Assembly: GCA_036924285.1 (NCBI GenBank)
Contig: JAYKYS010000004.1
Location: forward strand, 19,252,001-19,316,000
Source of the DNA: Asterella californica
Taxonomy: Eukaryota > Streptophyta > Marchantiopsida > Marchantiales > Aytoniaceae
Reading direction: 5' to 3'
DNA: 64,000 nucleotides
The notes under the pieces were generated by a model. That model did not search any database, was not told the origin of the DNA, and was given only the letters and a program-made list of their open reading frames with translations. Of this stretch, positions 1 through 9,724 are shown piece after piece. The translations under genes and the position numbers were made by a program. The first letter of the stretch is position 1. Each line of letters begins with the position of its first letter.

Positions 1-2529
1 TACCAGGAAACATGAAGTGGCGAAAGAGGGGAAGTTGAGAGTTCTTAAGGATAAGCTCGCAACCTTGCAGATGCAAGAGGGTAAGAGCATTGAGGACCAT
101 TTTATGGCCCTCAAATCTCTCTTACAGGACATCAAAAACTTTGGAGGAAGAGTTGAGGGTTCAGAGGCTATACATTCGTTTCTTGAAAGTCTCCCTCCTG
201 CTTACGAGGTATTTGTGAAAGCTATGGAGGTACGTCCTGGAAAGATTGAGATGGACGAATTGGAGAGTTTGGTGCTACAAGAAGAAATCAACATCGAACA
301 GAAGAACAAACAGAAAGCAGCAATTGACGAATTAGCTTTGCTGCACATCAACAAACAAAAGGGGAACTTTCGAGAGAAGAGGAAACCATTTCCTCCCAAC
401 AAAAGATGGAATAGCGGTGCTGGACCAGGCATCCAAGGAGGAGGTTCTTCCGCACATGCACAAGGTGACAAGAAGCGAGAATTGAACCTGTCACTACTGT
501 GATAAATCAGGTCACTATGCTCGTGAATGCAGATTGAAGACAAGACACGAAGGTACTGGCAAGGGTAAAAACAGAGCAAATCTTGCTCAAGCTAAGTCTC
601 CAGAAGAAGGTAATGAGCAGCTATTTTTTACTGCTCTGTACACCAGTAAGTTAGATCATCCATGTTGGATAGATTCTGGAGCATCTAACCATATTCGAGA
701 GAGGTTCCACAACTTTCAGGAGATCACCAATGGACCAATAGTTGGTCTAGGAGATGGTGAGAGATACGAAGTTAAGAGACAAGGTGATATTCACCTCCAA
801 CTACCTACTGGAGCAGTATTTCGAGTTGAGGGACATTTGGTACATACCTGATGTGGTGCATAACTTGCTCAGTGTTGGAAGGTTAGTCCAAGCTGGCTTT
901 TACATCAACTTCAACAACAAAGGCTGCAACATACAAGACAGTCAAGGTGTAGTAGCAAGAAATAATGTGATAGGTCATTTATATGAGCTTGAAGCTACTT
1001 CTTTACCTGAAGTTTTGCTTACTGCTACTATACAAGAGAAGACAGATTTATGGCACAGAAGGCTAGGTCACATGAGTTCAGATAGAATGAACTTGCTGTA
1101 CAAGTTCAACCTAGTTGATGGAGTACAGAAATTCGATTCTTTGCACAAGCCATGTGAGATCTGCTTGAAGGGAAAACATGTTCAGAAGAAGTTCCCTTCA
1201 GCAGCAAGAAGGGCTACAGCTCCACTAGATTTATTGCATATAGATCTAGCATGACCCATTGATCCTCCATCATTAGGCAGAGCTGAATATTACCTTCTGA
1301 TAGTTGATGACTACTCACGAAATATGTGGGTGAGGTTTTTGAGGAAGAAGAATGAAGCATTCACACAGATGAAAGACTTCATAACTGAAGTTGAGCTTCA
1401 TACTACCACAAAAATTCGAAAAATCAGGAGTGACAGAGGAGGGGAGTTTCTGTTCAAAGCAACGGAGACTTTCTACAAGTCCAAAGGCATCATACGACAA
1501 CTAAGTGCACCTTACACTCCACAACAAAACGGAGTGGTGGAGAGGAGGAACAGAGTGGTTGCTGAAGTAACCAGATGTCTACTCAAGGATGGAGGACTAC
1601 CTAGGAAGCTGTGGGCAGAAGCAGTTAACACTGCAGTATACCTTCTCAACCGAAGTCCAACAAAGGTGGTGGAAGGTATGAGCCCTGAAGAGGCTTTCAC
1701 AGGTATAAAACCTGATATCTCCAACCTTAGAGTTTTTGGGTCTAAGGTCTATGTACTTGTGTCTAGAGAGTTGAGGAAGAAGTTAGACGACTGCTCTAAA
1801 GTTTGCACTTTCATAGGCTACTCTGAACAAACGAAAGGATATAGACTACTTGACAGTAAAGAGAAGATTGTCATTAGTAGGGATGTTTTTTTTGATGAGA
1901 CAAATCATACTGCTCATCTTGAGGTAGAGAAGAAGGAGACTACCACTACCTCCAATTGTACTAGTCTAGCTTTCATATTCCCTCTTTCTGATATGTTACA
2001 AGATAATCAGTCTGATGAGAATGTACCAGAAGCTGTTAGAGGTGGTGTAGATGTTGATGTTGCTGAAACAGAACATATCGTGCACTCACCTGAGTTGGTA
2101 GTAGATCTAGGAGATCTTCCCACACAAGTTACAGTTCCAACTTCAGTACCTGAACAAGTGCTTCAACCACTTCCGAATCAAGTAAGAATATCTATTCGAA
2201 TCAGGAGGCTACCTGCTCGACTTGCTGAGATGTGGTTGGCAGAGGCGATTGATAACGCAGAACCACTAAAGTTCAAAGATGCTATGAAGTCTGAGAAGTG
2301 GACAAAGGCGATGAAGGAGGAGTTTACTGCATTGCAGAAAAACGATACTTGGTTCTTGACAACTCTTCCTGAAGGGAAGAAGTTGACTGGAACCAAATGG
2401 GTGTACAAAATGAAGTACCATGCTGATGATACAATTCAGAGATATAAGGCTCGACTTGTAACCAAGGGCTATCTACAGCAACAAGAGGAGGACTATGGTG
2501 AGACGTTTACTCCTGTAGCGAAAAGACAT
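1..2529 (+). pseudogene. Ty1-copia gag-pol pseudogene, truncated at both ends
   Basis: Remains of a copia polyprotein. The gag part (to about 480) enters from outside the window. A frameshift near 480 precedes a CCHC zinc knuckle (489-530; C-H-Y-C...H...C). The aspartic protease motif WIDSGASNH follows at about 665-690. Another frameshift near 825 leads to the GAG-pre-integrase HHCC region (about 1050-1180) and the integrase core, with RSDRGGEF near 1427 and YTPQQNGVVER near 1513. An in-frame TGA lies at 1252-1254. The N-terminal part of the reverse transcriptase (KWVYKMKYHADDT, then YKARLVTKGY) begins near 2395. Homology stops after ETFTPVAK at about 2528, so the YVDD catalytic region and RNase H are missing. 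What follows is unrelated helicase sequence, which indicates a rearrangement or insertion breakpoint. It resembles the copia at 59.8-63.8 kb in domain order and motif wording. Non-functional. Confidence 0.93.
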
Positions 2530-2660
2530 TAAAGATTCAACTGAAACATGAGAAAATATGTATAATAGACATAAATCACATATTCTATTGTTACAAAATT
2601 TGTATACTTTTAAGTACAATACGGATGAAGAAAACGATGATTTAGAAATTTGAGGATGAG

Positions 2661-3975
2661 GTGGTAGAACTTGAAGAAATAAGAGAATATCATAAGGAAC
2701 AAAGCGAACCAAAACATGATTCAAGCAATTTAGATTTGGACAATGTCGACTTAATGCAACGAACTACTCTTAAATATACTTCTAAGACTACGAATCGTGA
2801 AGAAACCTTCCCGATCAAAGATCCTCTAATACCAATAGAATCGTTTTGTGCTGAATTACGTCAATTGAACAAACAACAAAAGCTAATCTTCAATGGTTGT
2901 ATGTATAAAAAAACACTTTTCACATGAACCAATCCATTTATTTCTTACGGGAGAAGCATGAACCAATAAAACATTCACCTTATTAAAAATTATACAAGGA
3001 TTGTCATGGATATACGAAGATGATAAATCCATGTTTAATGATCCCAAACAAATAAAAGTTTTGAAGATAGCATACACAGGATTAGCTGCATATAACATAC
3101 AAGGAATGACTATTCATAGTGCTTTAGCAATCCCTAAAGACTCTTACGATATGAACATATCAAAATTAAGTCCATATCGACTGGATGAATACATCAAATA
3201 TTATAGCCAATTAAGATTATTAGTGATAGACGAAATCTCTCTAGTGAGCGCAAGAATGTTCTCTTACATAAACCAAAGACTACAACAAATAACTTGGAAT
3301 TTCAACTTTCCATTCGGTGGTATAGATATAATTGTTTGCGGTGATTTTTATCAAGTACAACCTGTTCAAGATTCATGGATTTTCCAGTCTTCTAATATTT
3401 ATTCTCAAAATATCCACTAACATATGATCTTCATTTTTCAAACACTATAAACTGACTCAACTTATGCGTCAGAACAATACAGATTTTATACAAATTCTGA
3501 ATCGTATTCGCATCAACCAACAAATATCTTCTGATCTACATTATTTAAATTCAACTTATCAAAAAATGTATTATAATCCAAACGATATACCTGATTTATT
3601 TTACACTAACAAAGATATGAAACTTCATAATCAACATGTATTTAGTCTAACTGATGGGAACGAATATTTATTTCATTCAAGAGATCATTTTTCTTTCGTT
3701 ATATCGAAAAGATTTAAGATATCCATAAATCCACAAAATATAGTTCGATTACATTGTACTTTATCTCTAAAAGTTACCATGTTAGTAGAATTATGTTATA
3801 ATTATAACACACGAGATGGACTCACAAATGGAAGCGATGGGATTTTCATGTCCACAACAACATATAACGATGATCAAATCATTTGGATCCAATTCTTTGA
3901 TCCAAAGATTGGAACACAAACGAGGAACCAACAAAAACATTTGTATTCCAATAACATCAATCCATCTTGGACGCC
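2661..3975 (+). pseudogene. Decayed Pif1-like (Helitron-type) helicase fragment
   Basis: Three consecutive pieces read as a Pif1-family DNA helicase, the helicase type carried by Helitron rolling-circle transposons. An upstream piece ends in a typical ELRQLNKQQ lead-in (about 2850-2880). The Walker A region at 2950-2973 reads G-E-A-stop-T-N-K-T, so the central Gly codon has become TGA. Walker B (LLVIDEISLVSARM) lies near 3215-3260, and the next motif GDFYQVQPV near 3340-3365. A frameshift after 3420 leads to the RQNNTDFIQILNRIR segment (from 3464), typical of the Helitron helicase class. No Rep/HUH nuclease domain, 5' TC end or 3' CTRR end was seen, so this is an internal scrap and Helitron assignment rests on helicase subtype only. 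The C-terminal helicase motifs are lost where copia-like sequence takes over. Confidence 0.8.
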
Positions 3976-4120
3976 CATTATGAGGGTGATGTGGATATCC
4001 GATGTGTTTCACAATTTGATTTCTGTGCAACATCTGCAATCCCGCAAACATGCTGGAGAAGAAAGTAAATCACTTCCATCTCGTGATTGCCAAGTAAACT
4101 ACAGAAGCCGTCCAACTTAG
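3976..4120 (+). pseudogene. Copia GAG-pre-integrase scrap fused to the helicase frame
   Basis: In the same reading frame as the helicase, the translation changes to MWISDVFHNLISVQHLQ. This has the wording of the segment before the GAG-pre-integrase domain of copia elements (compare WYIPDVVHNLLSV near 838 in this window). The frame ends at a TAG at 4118-4120. It is too short to assign to an element family. The fusion is most simply a recombination joint between two dead mobile elements. Confidence 0.5.
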
Positions 4121-4869
4121 AAATTTTTCCAACGTGTCACTCAAAACTGTCTATTACCAATCATGAGCACGACCAAGAGAGAAGAGAAAGTGAAGAGCCA
4201 GACCGAGTTACGACTACGATGGAAGGAATAACCAAGTTAATAACCGCCCCAAAGAGAGATTTTGAATTCAAATAGAAAATATAGCAGATATATTCCTATT
4301 GAACCTCTTTTATACCAAAAAGGACGTTTAAGATAGCAGCCAACTCTAGAGCCGACCGTGAGTTTATGCGAAACTCTTGACGGAAGTGTAAAGTGCACAC
4401 GTGACTTGAAAGAAATGCGTTATATATCGTAAAGTAGCAGTCACAGTGTCAACCGGGAACTACGAGTGGTCATATGGGAGGGAACACGCTACAGTTCCAG
4501 CTTCCAGGTGACCGTGACAGCGTAGGAATCAAAAAGAATCTTCTGTGGTGCCCTGTTTGGTACGGATGGACGTGTCACGTGAGTTGTCTAACCCTAACAT
4601 TCAAACTGCGTGCAGTTTGAAGGGAACTCGTTCATTGATTCCCTTTGTCCTGGTCTAAAAGCATATTCTTCCCCGTTGGTTTTCTAAGTGTTCATCGTGC
4701 AGTCAGTAGAATTGGGGTTATGCTTGCTGATTAAGTTGGAACAGTTCGTGTTAAGGATGTTGTGAAGCAATGGGACTATTTTCTGCTAGCTATCCGGATT
4801 TGATTGGTAAAGAGAGAACAGTCGTCCTGATTTATTACTCTTCCAGTTGTCCAGCACCACAAGGCAATC
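4121..4869. other. Intergenic stretch, no gene seen
   Basis: About 750 bases of mixed composition between the helicase/copia scrap and the start of the gene-bearing island. I see no coding frame with family motifs, no repeat and no RNA gene. Confidence 0.5.
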
Positions 4870-5160
4870 CTAGTTTCGGGCAAACTGGCGCAGAGCAGAG
4901 ATTGGGGACGTAAGGCCCGGTCTCATTCTTGTGTGATCATCGAGATTGTGGTCAGTGGGACGCGGCTTCAGCAGGTATGCAACGAGCTGTGCAGAAGCCT
5001 CCTCGTCTGAGCTACAGCTATTACGGATGACAAATAGGTCCACCCGACCCTTTCTGTAGCATGGTTCTGCAGTGTTAGCCTTCGCCACCGACATTTCGTC
5101 CTCACCACTGTCATCACGGTTCAGGTCGTGTAGACATACTCGTCGTTTGCACTGTACATG
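4870..5160 (-). CDS. Possible terminal exon of an unrecognised gene
   Basis: A 97-codon open frame on minus runs from 5160 to a stop at 4870-4872. It is preceded by a good acceptor (pyrimidine-rich ACTCTCCTCTAG, the AG at 5162-5161). The translation is hydrophilic, with an acidic patch (NRDDSGEDE) before the first Met codon at 5094. No family is recognised. It lies about 1.2 kb downstream of the NPH3-family stop codon on the same strand. It could be an alternative 3' exon of that gene, the last exon of another gene, or chance. Only openness and acceptor context support it. Confidence 0.22.
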   Translation of the reverse strand, partial: HVQCKRRVCLHDLNRDDSGEDEMSVAKANTAEPCYRKGRVDLFVIRNSCSSDEEASAQLVAYLLKPRPTDHNLDDHTRMRPGLTSPISALRQFARN

Positions 5161-5162
5161 CT

Positions 5163-6338
5163 AGAGGAGAGTAGCTAATTAGATGGGAGTGGGCAGGAAC
5201 ACATAGCGGTCAGTCAATCCTGTTCCTGCAGTCAATGGTCGTACAGCAGACGGGACGAGACAAAAGTACCTAAAACACCCCTCTCTCCTGGTCGCGATGA
5301 AATGCAGGAGAAATAAATCTGGTTGCACGACGTAGCAACGAGCAGGAGGAGCTCGTCGCTTACAGAATTTACACCCGGACAGTGGTGACGAGCTTGTACT
5401 GCTTCGCAGGCAATACCATCTTCGTCAGTAATTCAGGGCGTACCCCGGTTCCATTATCCTGCCATGCCTTAATGTACCCAGGATGAGACCCTATGTCACT
5501 GCTCGTAATGAGTTATGGAACTTCGGGGATGATTGCTGATGGATCCGGTATGAGGATTGAACGAGGGACGAGATCTATTGAGTTCCAAAATCCGTTGTAC
5601 GACTGGGTTCGTGTGCAGTACAGTGCAAGCTAAAATCCAGGACACAGGATATGCCGGATATGTGAGCTTGATTGACTCCAATAAGTAACAAAAGCGTGAT
5701 TCACGTGACGTAATAGAACTCGAACGCAGCGCGAAACAGTAACGAGATATCGGACTTATCTTCCAGAGGTCTACTGGACAAAGCCCAACTTCTTACACTG
5801 ATTATACAAGTACTGTACAAAAGGGACCTTGAAGTGTATCTTCTTGGTTTGAGATAAATCTTATCGAGCTCGATGAGCTAACTTCGAATGTGCTAACCAA
5901 ATGCCCTATTCTACAAGCGTGTTTTATCACTGATCTAATCAGCGTCGGCCAGGACGAGAATAACCTTATCCCGAGAAGCCTCTCAAGTCTAAGATACATC
6001 ATCTGACTAAACTTGTTGAGCTGCGTAGCTACCTGGAGGTCTAGGTGCAAGCGACAGACAATCTACCGAAGCTGGGTCCGGTCGAACAGCAAGACGGAAA
6101 AATTGAACAACATTGTTGAGAGAGAATCGATTTCTCAGTGATTGCCATCCTGCCTCACATTATGGTTGAACCTGCATAACCATCCGGTTTCGGTCTGTGC
6201 GGAATTTCGGTAGTGTGGCGGCGACTCTGAACCTTTTTGACGAAGCGAGCATCGTACGGATGGCTGTACGCCAACTGGGTAGGAACGATTGCTCCCGAAC
6301 ATCGCGGGTCCCACAGGGAAATACAACCTGTGTGAATC
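5163..6338. other. 3' flank of the NPH3-family gene
   Basis: The part next to 6338 is presumably 3' untranslated sequence of the gene on the minus strand. No other coding frame, repeat or RNA gene was recognised. A poly(A) signal could not be assigned with confidence. Confidence 0.4.
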
Positions 6339-8138
6339 TCATTGCTGCCTGGACATGGCATCGACTTTCTCCTCAAGTGAACGATACCGTTCAGACAAGA
6401 GGATGCTACCCCTCATGTGAGTTCGCAACGCCTTCTCCAGTATGAGGTGGCATTTCCGACTGCGGACGAGCTTCTCGCGCGTGGAGAGGCTGTCATCGTC
6501 CTGATCGTAGTGCATCTTCACTCTGTCAAGTTTAGAGATTTCCAGCTCCATCGCTCTATTCAGGAGAGAATGGCTGAAGCCCAACTTCGGATGTCGAAAG
6601 GCAGACTTGACTATCTCGTCAGAAACCTTTCTGTAGTCAAGCACTTTGTTCACATCCTGCTGCTCTGCTGCTGTGAGAGCCCTTATCCTCGTCACCTGCT
6701 CTAAAGTGCGGTATAGGCCTTCATGATTCGTCCTTAAACTCGGAGGAAAATCTTGTATCAACGAGAGGACCTGCTCCACAGAGAGGGTCTTATTTTTAAG
6801 CTGGTAAAGAACACTGTCCTCAAAGTTGGAAAGTGCCTTATCAGCGTAGAATAGAGGGTTTCCCTGCTTTATGAGCTTGTCAATCTTGGCCAGATTCTCC
6901 TTGAAGCTTTCTTTCGATGAACCCTTCTTAAACGTTCGAGCGGGTACCATGCTTCCGTAGACCTCGTTGATCCTCCTTACAATTGCCTGCAAAATTTCGA
7001 ATGAATACTGGTCGAGCTCAGATCGCGAGACAGAATTGGCCAGCCATTTAAGGTTCACATGGCCCAGCCAGATGCTTTTGAAGGTTTTCAGTCGATTGAT
7101 AACCGTAGTTAACTCACACGGAAACTGCTTCGTGGCAGACTTGGTGACTAATTTGCTCGCCTCCACCAGCAAGGACAGCAGAAAGCCTTCCAGCACAAGT
7201 GGTGATTCCCCCTTGTCCATACCTTGCAGCATCCATTCACCGATGTAGCGGACGAGCATAGCCCTCTGCCAGTCAGATGTTAGTGTCAAAGGCAGCTTCC
7301 TGAGCCATTGTATAGCTTCACCGCCTCTTCTCTCGATTGCTGGCTTCCATGTCGCCCGTTCCGAGGCTGAGACAGCAGAATCTGCTTCCATGGGAGGATA
7401 TGAACGTGACGAATTCGGTAGGTAGAGCGGAATGGGACTGCAAGCGTCGGGTTCCCCGTAGTATAGTCCGACACCCGACTCGGCGAAAGTTTGGAAAACT
7501 CGAGAGACTAGTATCGCCGATGACAGATATACCATCTCCGCAACATCCCTGATGTTGCACCACGGACTGCCAGTGTCATTTCTCGTGACAACACACTCCT
7601 TAAAGCTTCTCTCGCATTTTCTCATCACCTCATTCAGCATTTCATGATTCACATAAGGCTCCTTCTGGTCGATGGTCGCCCACACTTGTAGGCAATTTCT
7701 CCAGTTCCGGTAAACATGCTTTTCCAAGAAATCTTCTGCCTTCTTCAGCAGGTTGGCCATCTCCAGGTACTTGCTAGCAGCGATGAGGGCAGCAACGTTG
7801 GAGGACGAAAAATTAACATCAATGCTATAGCAGAAATCCATAGCCTTGGAAAACGTTGCGGCCCCTCCTGGAAAGCATGGGAGCTCGATGGCCATCTCAG
7901 TCCCTGGAGGTTGGTCCTTGGAGATCCCCCGAGAGCTGAACAACTCCCTCAGGTGCGCGCTCTCCTGGACGAGTGGGAGCATATGGAGGTGAAAAATCTG
8001 CCCGTCCACCACGATGGACACGTTGGAGTACTCGCCACTGTGCCTCACCTTCTTCAGCCATGACCCTTGTTCCTTTGGAGAGTCCATGTAAATGTCCTTC
8101 GGACTGCAAGCCGCGGTGACAGTACTGATGCTACACAT
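6339..8138 (-). CDS. BTB/POZ-NPH3 domain protein (NPH3/RPT2-like family)
   Basis: A single uninterrupted exon encodes 599 residues. The ATG at 8138-8136 is chosen because it is the first ATG in the open frame; the 21 open codons before it start only at TTG. A BTB/POZ fold (about residues 38-140; SIVVDGQIFHLH, then FCYSIDVNFSSSNVAALIAASKYLEM) is followed by an NPH3 domain (about 190-540) ending in the recognisable HEGLYRTLEQVTRIRALTAAEQQ block. The last 50 residues look like a coiled coil. In angiosperms such proteins are plasma-membrane-linked adaptors that join CUL3 ubiquitin ligases through BTB and act with phototropins or in auxin transport. Here only family membership is visible. The usual LDCQKLS-type motif is altered to LDYRKVS, so this is a divergent member and its specific role is unknown. 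Length is typical for the family. No stops or frameshifts. Confidence 0.9.
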   Translation of the reverse strand: MCSISTVTAACSPKDIYMDSPKEQGSWLKKVRHSGEYSNVSIVVDGQIFHLHMLPLVQESAHLRELFSSRGISKDQPPGTEMAIELPCFPGGAATFSKAMDFCYSIDVNFSSSNVAALIAASKYLEMANLLKKAEDFLEKHVYRNWRNCLQVWATIDQKEPYVNHEMLNEVMRKCERSFKECVVTRNDTGSPWCNIRDVAEMVYLSSAILVSRVFQTFAESGVGLYYGEPDACSPIPLYLPNSSRSYPPMEADSAVSASERATWKPAIERRGGEAIQWLRKLPLTLTSDWQRAMLVRYIGEWMLQGMDKGESPLVLEGFLLSLLVEASKLVTKSATKQFPCELTTVINRLKTFKSIWLGHVNLKWLANSVSRSELDQYSFEILQAIVRRINEVYGSMVPARTFKKGSSKESFKENLAKIDKLIKQGNPLFYADKALSNFEDSVLYQLKNKTLSVEQVLSLIQDFPPSLRTNHEGLYRTLEQVTRIRALTAAEQQDVNKVLDYRKVSDEIVKSAFRHPKLGFSHSLLNRAMELEISKLDRVKMHYDQDDDSLSTREKLVRSRKCHLILEKALRTHMRGSILLSERYRSLEEKVDAMSRQQ

Positions 8139-8286
8139 TGCTGACCGACTTTCAGTTGCACGTTGCCTGTCTTGCCAGAACAATCTCCGCTCGCGAAACA
8201 AGACAGAACAATCTCGCTCGCGAAAGCAAATCGCAAGGTATGTAGTGTGAGTGGCTCAGTTCTTGCGTCTTACGACCAGGAGACCT

Positions 8287-9561
8287 TCAGGCGAGGGACA
8301 AGTTGAAGCCTTCGAAGACTGCACCTGGAGGGAACTCCCGCTTGACCTGAAAACAGAATCAAACAAGGAGAATTACAACACTACAAGGTACCGTTCAATC
8401 ACGCATTCGCAACATGTACATTAGAGACCCTGAAGGACTTTCGCTTTTCTTTTAGGACTGTACAATCTGGCAGCCATGATGAGCTCTGCAGGGACATATA
8501 TATCTCTTCTGTGAAACCGATGCATTCCTACAGTAGATGATGGTATGGACCTCGTGGTCGGAGTGCGGAAGATTCTACTGTAAGTACGAAACTCTGGAGG
8601 CAGCTGCGCCCAAGCAGCTTACAAACAGTCAGGAGGAAGATGCTCACGATCTAAACGACTGAGAATTCGGAGGTTTCATAACTACAGAGCTCACACTTAC
8701 TTCTAAACGAGGGGACAAGCGGCGTGAGGTACAATTTTCTGCACTGAGCACGAATCTATGAGAGTGAACTGAATACAGTAGGTAAAGTAGAAAATGCCTG
8801 AGAAGAACTATGGGACAATCATGCTCTTACATACGAGGAGCACGAATGCATGTAAAAGGCGTCAACATGCACCATGAGTGAGGGCAGGAAGGATGGATGA
8901 AGCAAAGCAGATGTTGTCGTAAATCAACGGGCCGGTGGTCGAATCTTTCACGGAGCGAATATTACAGCAAGACCGATGCAGGAGTACGAGTACCATTAGC
9001 TGAGAAATCATCAGACTTACGAACCAGGGTGACAATGCTCCATGTCATATTCCACTTGCCAGTTGCCTACGGTAGATACGCACCTAGAGGGCATCACTTC
9101 TCGCGTCCAAACGCCCATAGAAGTTCAAACGGCTGCTCGGATCTACAGTACTGGAGCTTTCCAAGCAGCAGAATGGCAAGTCCGTTCGACAAATGATAAA
9201 GGGGTCCGCTCGGTGCCGCTGAACGTTTTCTCCGCCTTAAACAAGGCCTGAGGTGATGATCCCGAGTTTCGCCATAGGGATAGATGGGAGGATTGAAAGA
9301 ACGGAGTCTAGATTATCGTGGTACTTTTACTCGAGTCGTACGCAGCTTTCCACACGAGAGCTGAAGTCTATCTAACACGAGGGTCGTAGCCTCAGCTTAG
9401 GGACAGGCCTGGACCGTGACGACTCTCTTCCCCGGCAGGGATGCTCATCAAAGAAACGAACTTACCAAATTCAGTGGGTGCATTTCGAAGCTGGTAGCGC
9501 AACATCGGCTATCTTTGAGAGGTTCCTGTGGCGGGATAATGGACTTGTTGACTTTCTTCAT
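8287..9561 (-). other. Inferred 51-residue upstream ORF spanning a 5'UTR intron
   Basis: On minus, an ATG at 9561-9559 opens a frame to 9466. There a consensus donor (TTG|GTAAGT, intron from 9465) could join to the acceptor CTGTTTTCAG| with the next exon starting at 8346. Both sides are phase 0. The joined frame continues 19 codons to a TGA at 8289-8287, 148 bases before the NPH3-family ATG. It would encode 51 residues ending EFPPGAVFEGFNLSLA. A shorter upstream ORF of 12 codons precedes it near 9612. This is inference from splice consensus. If right, translation of the main gene would be modulated by upstream ORFs, or the exon could instead be a separate small gene. Confidence 0.4.
8347..9465 (-). 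other. Inferred 5'UTR intron of the NPH3-family gene
   Basis: Donor GTAAGT at 9465-9460 and acceptor TTTTCAG ending at 8347 on the minus strand, about 1.1 kb apart. Inside I see no coding frame with family motifs. The exon/intron assignment is predicted from consensus sequences only. Confidence 0.4.
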
Positions 9562-9716
9562 CAGTTTTCCCTTTCAATTCCCGCCACACTCGTTGTTAGC
9601 GACTCGTCCCATCCCTCCAGCTGCAGAAGCAGCAGGCGCCCGACAACTGGATAGCAAAGTAGGTCAGTAGAGGGCAGACTTTCCCGAGCGTGTGACAGGC
9701 GCTCATGTTATGCCAT

Positions 9717-9724
9717 ATTTTATA
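9717..9724 (-). promoter_or_regulatory. TATA box, likely for the NPH3-family transcript
   Basis: TATAAAAT on the minus strand in the context GCTATAAAATATGGC. It lies upstream of the inferred first exon (about 9690-9466) at a spacing that would put transcription start near 9690. Confidence 0.4.

Noticed and set aside
8139..8201. N-terminal extension of the NPH3-family protein by 21 codons
   Set aside because: It begins at TTG, lacks an ATG, and lies in the inferred 5'UTR; the ATG at 8138 is preferred.
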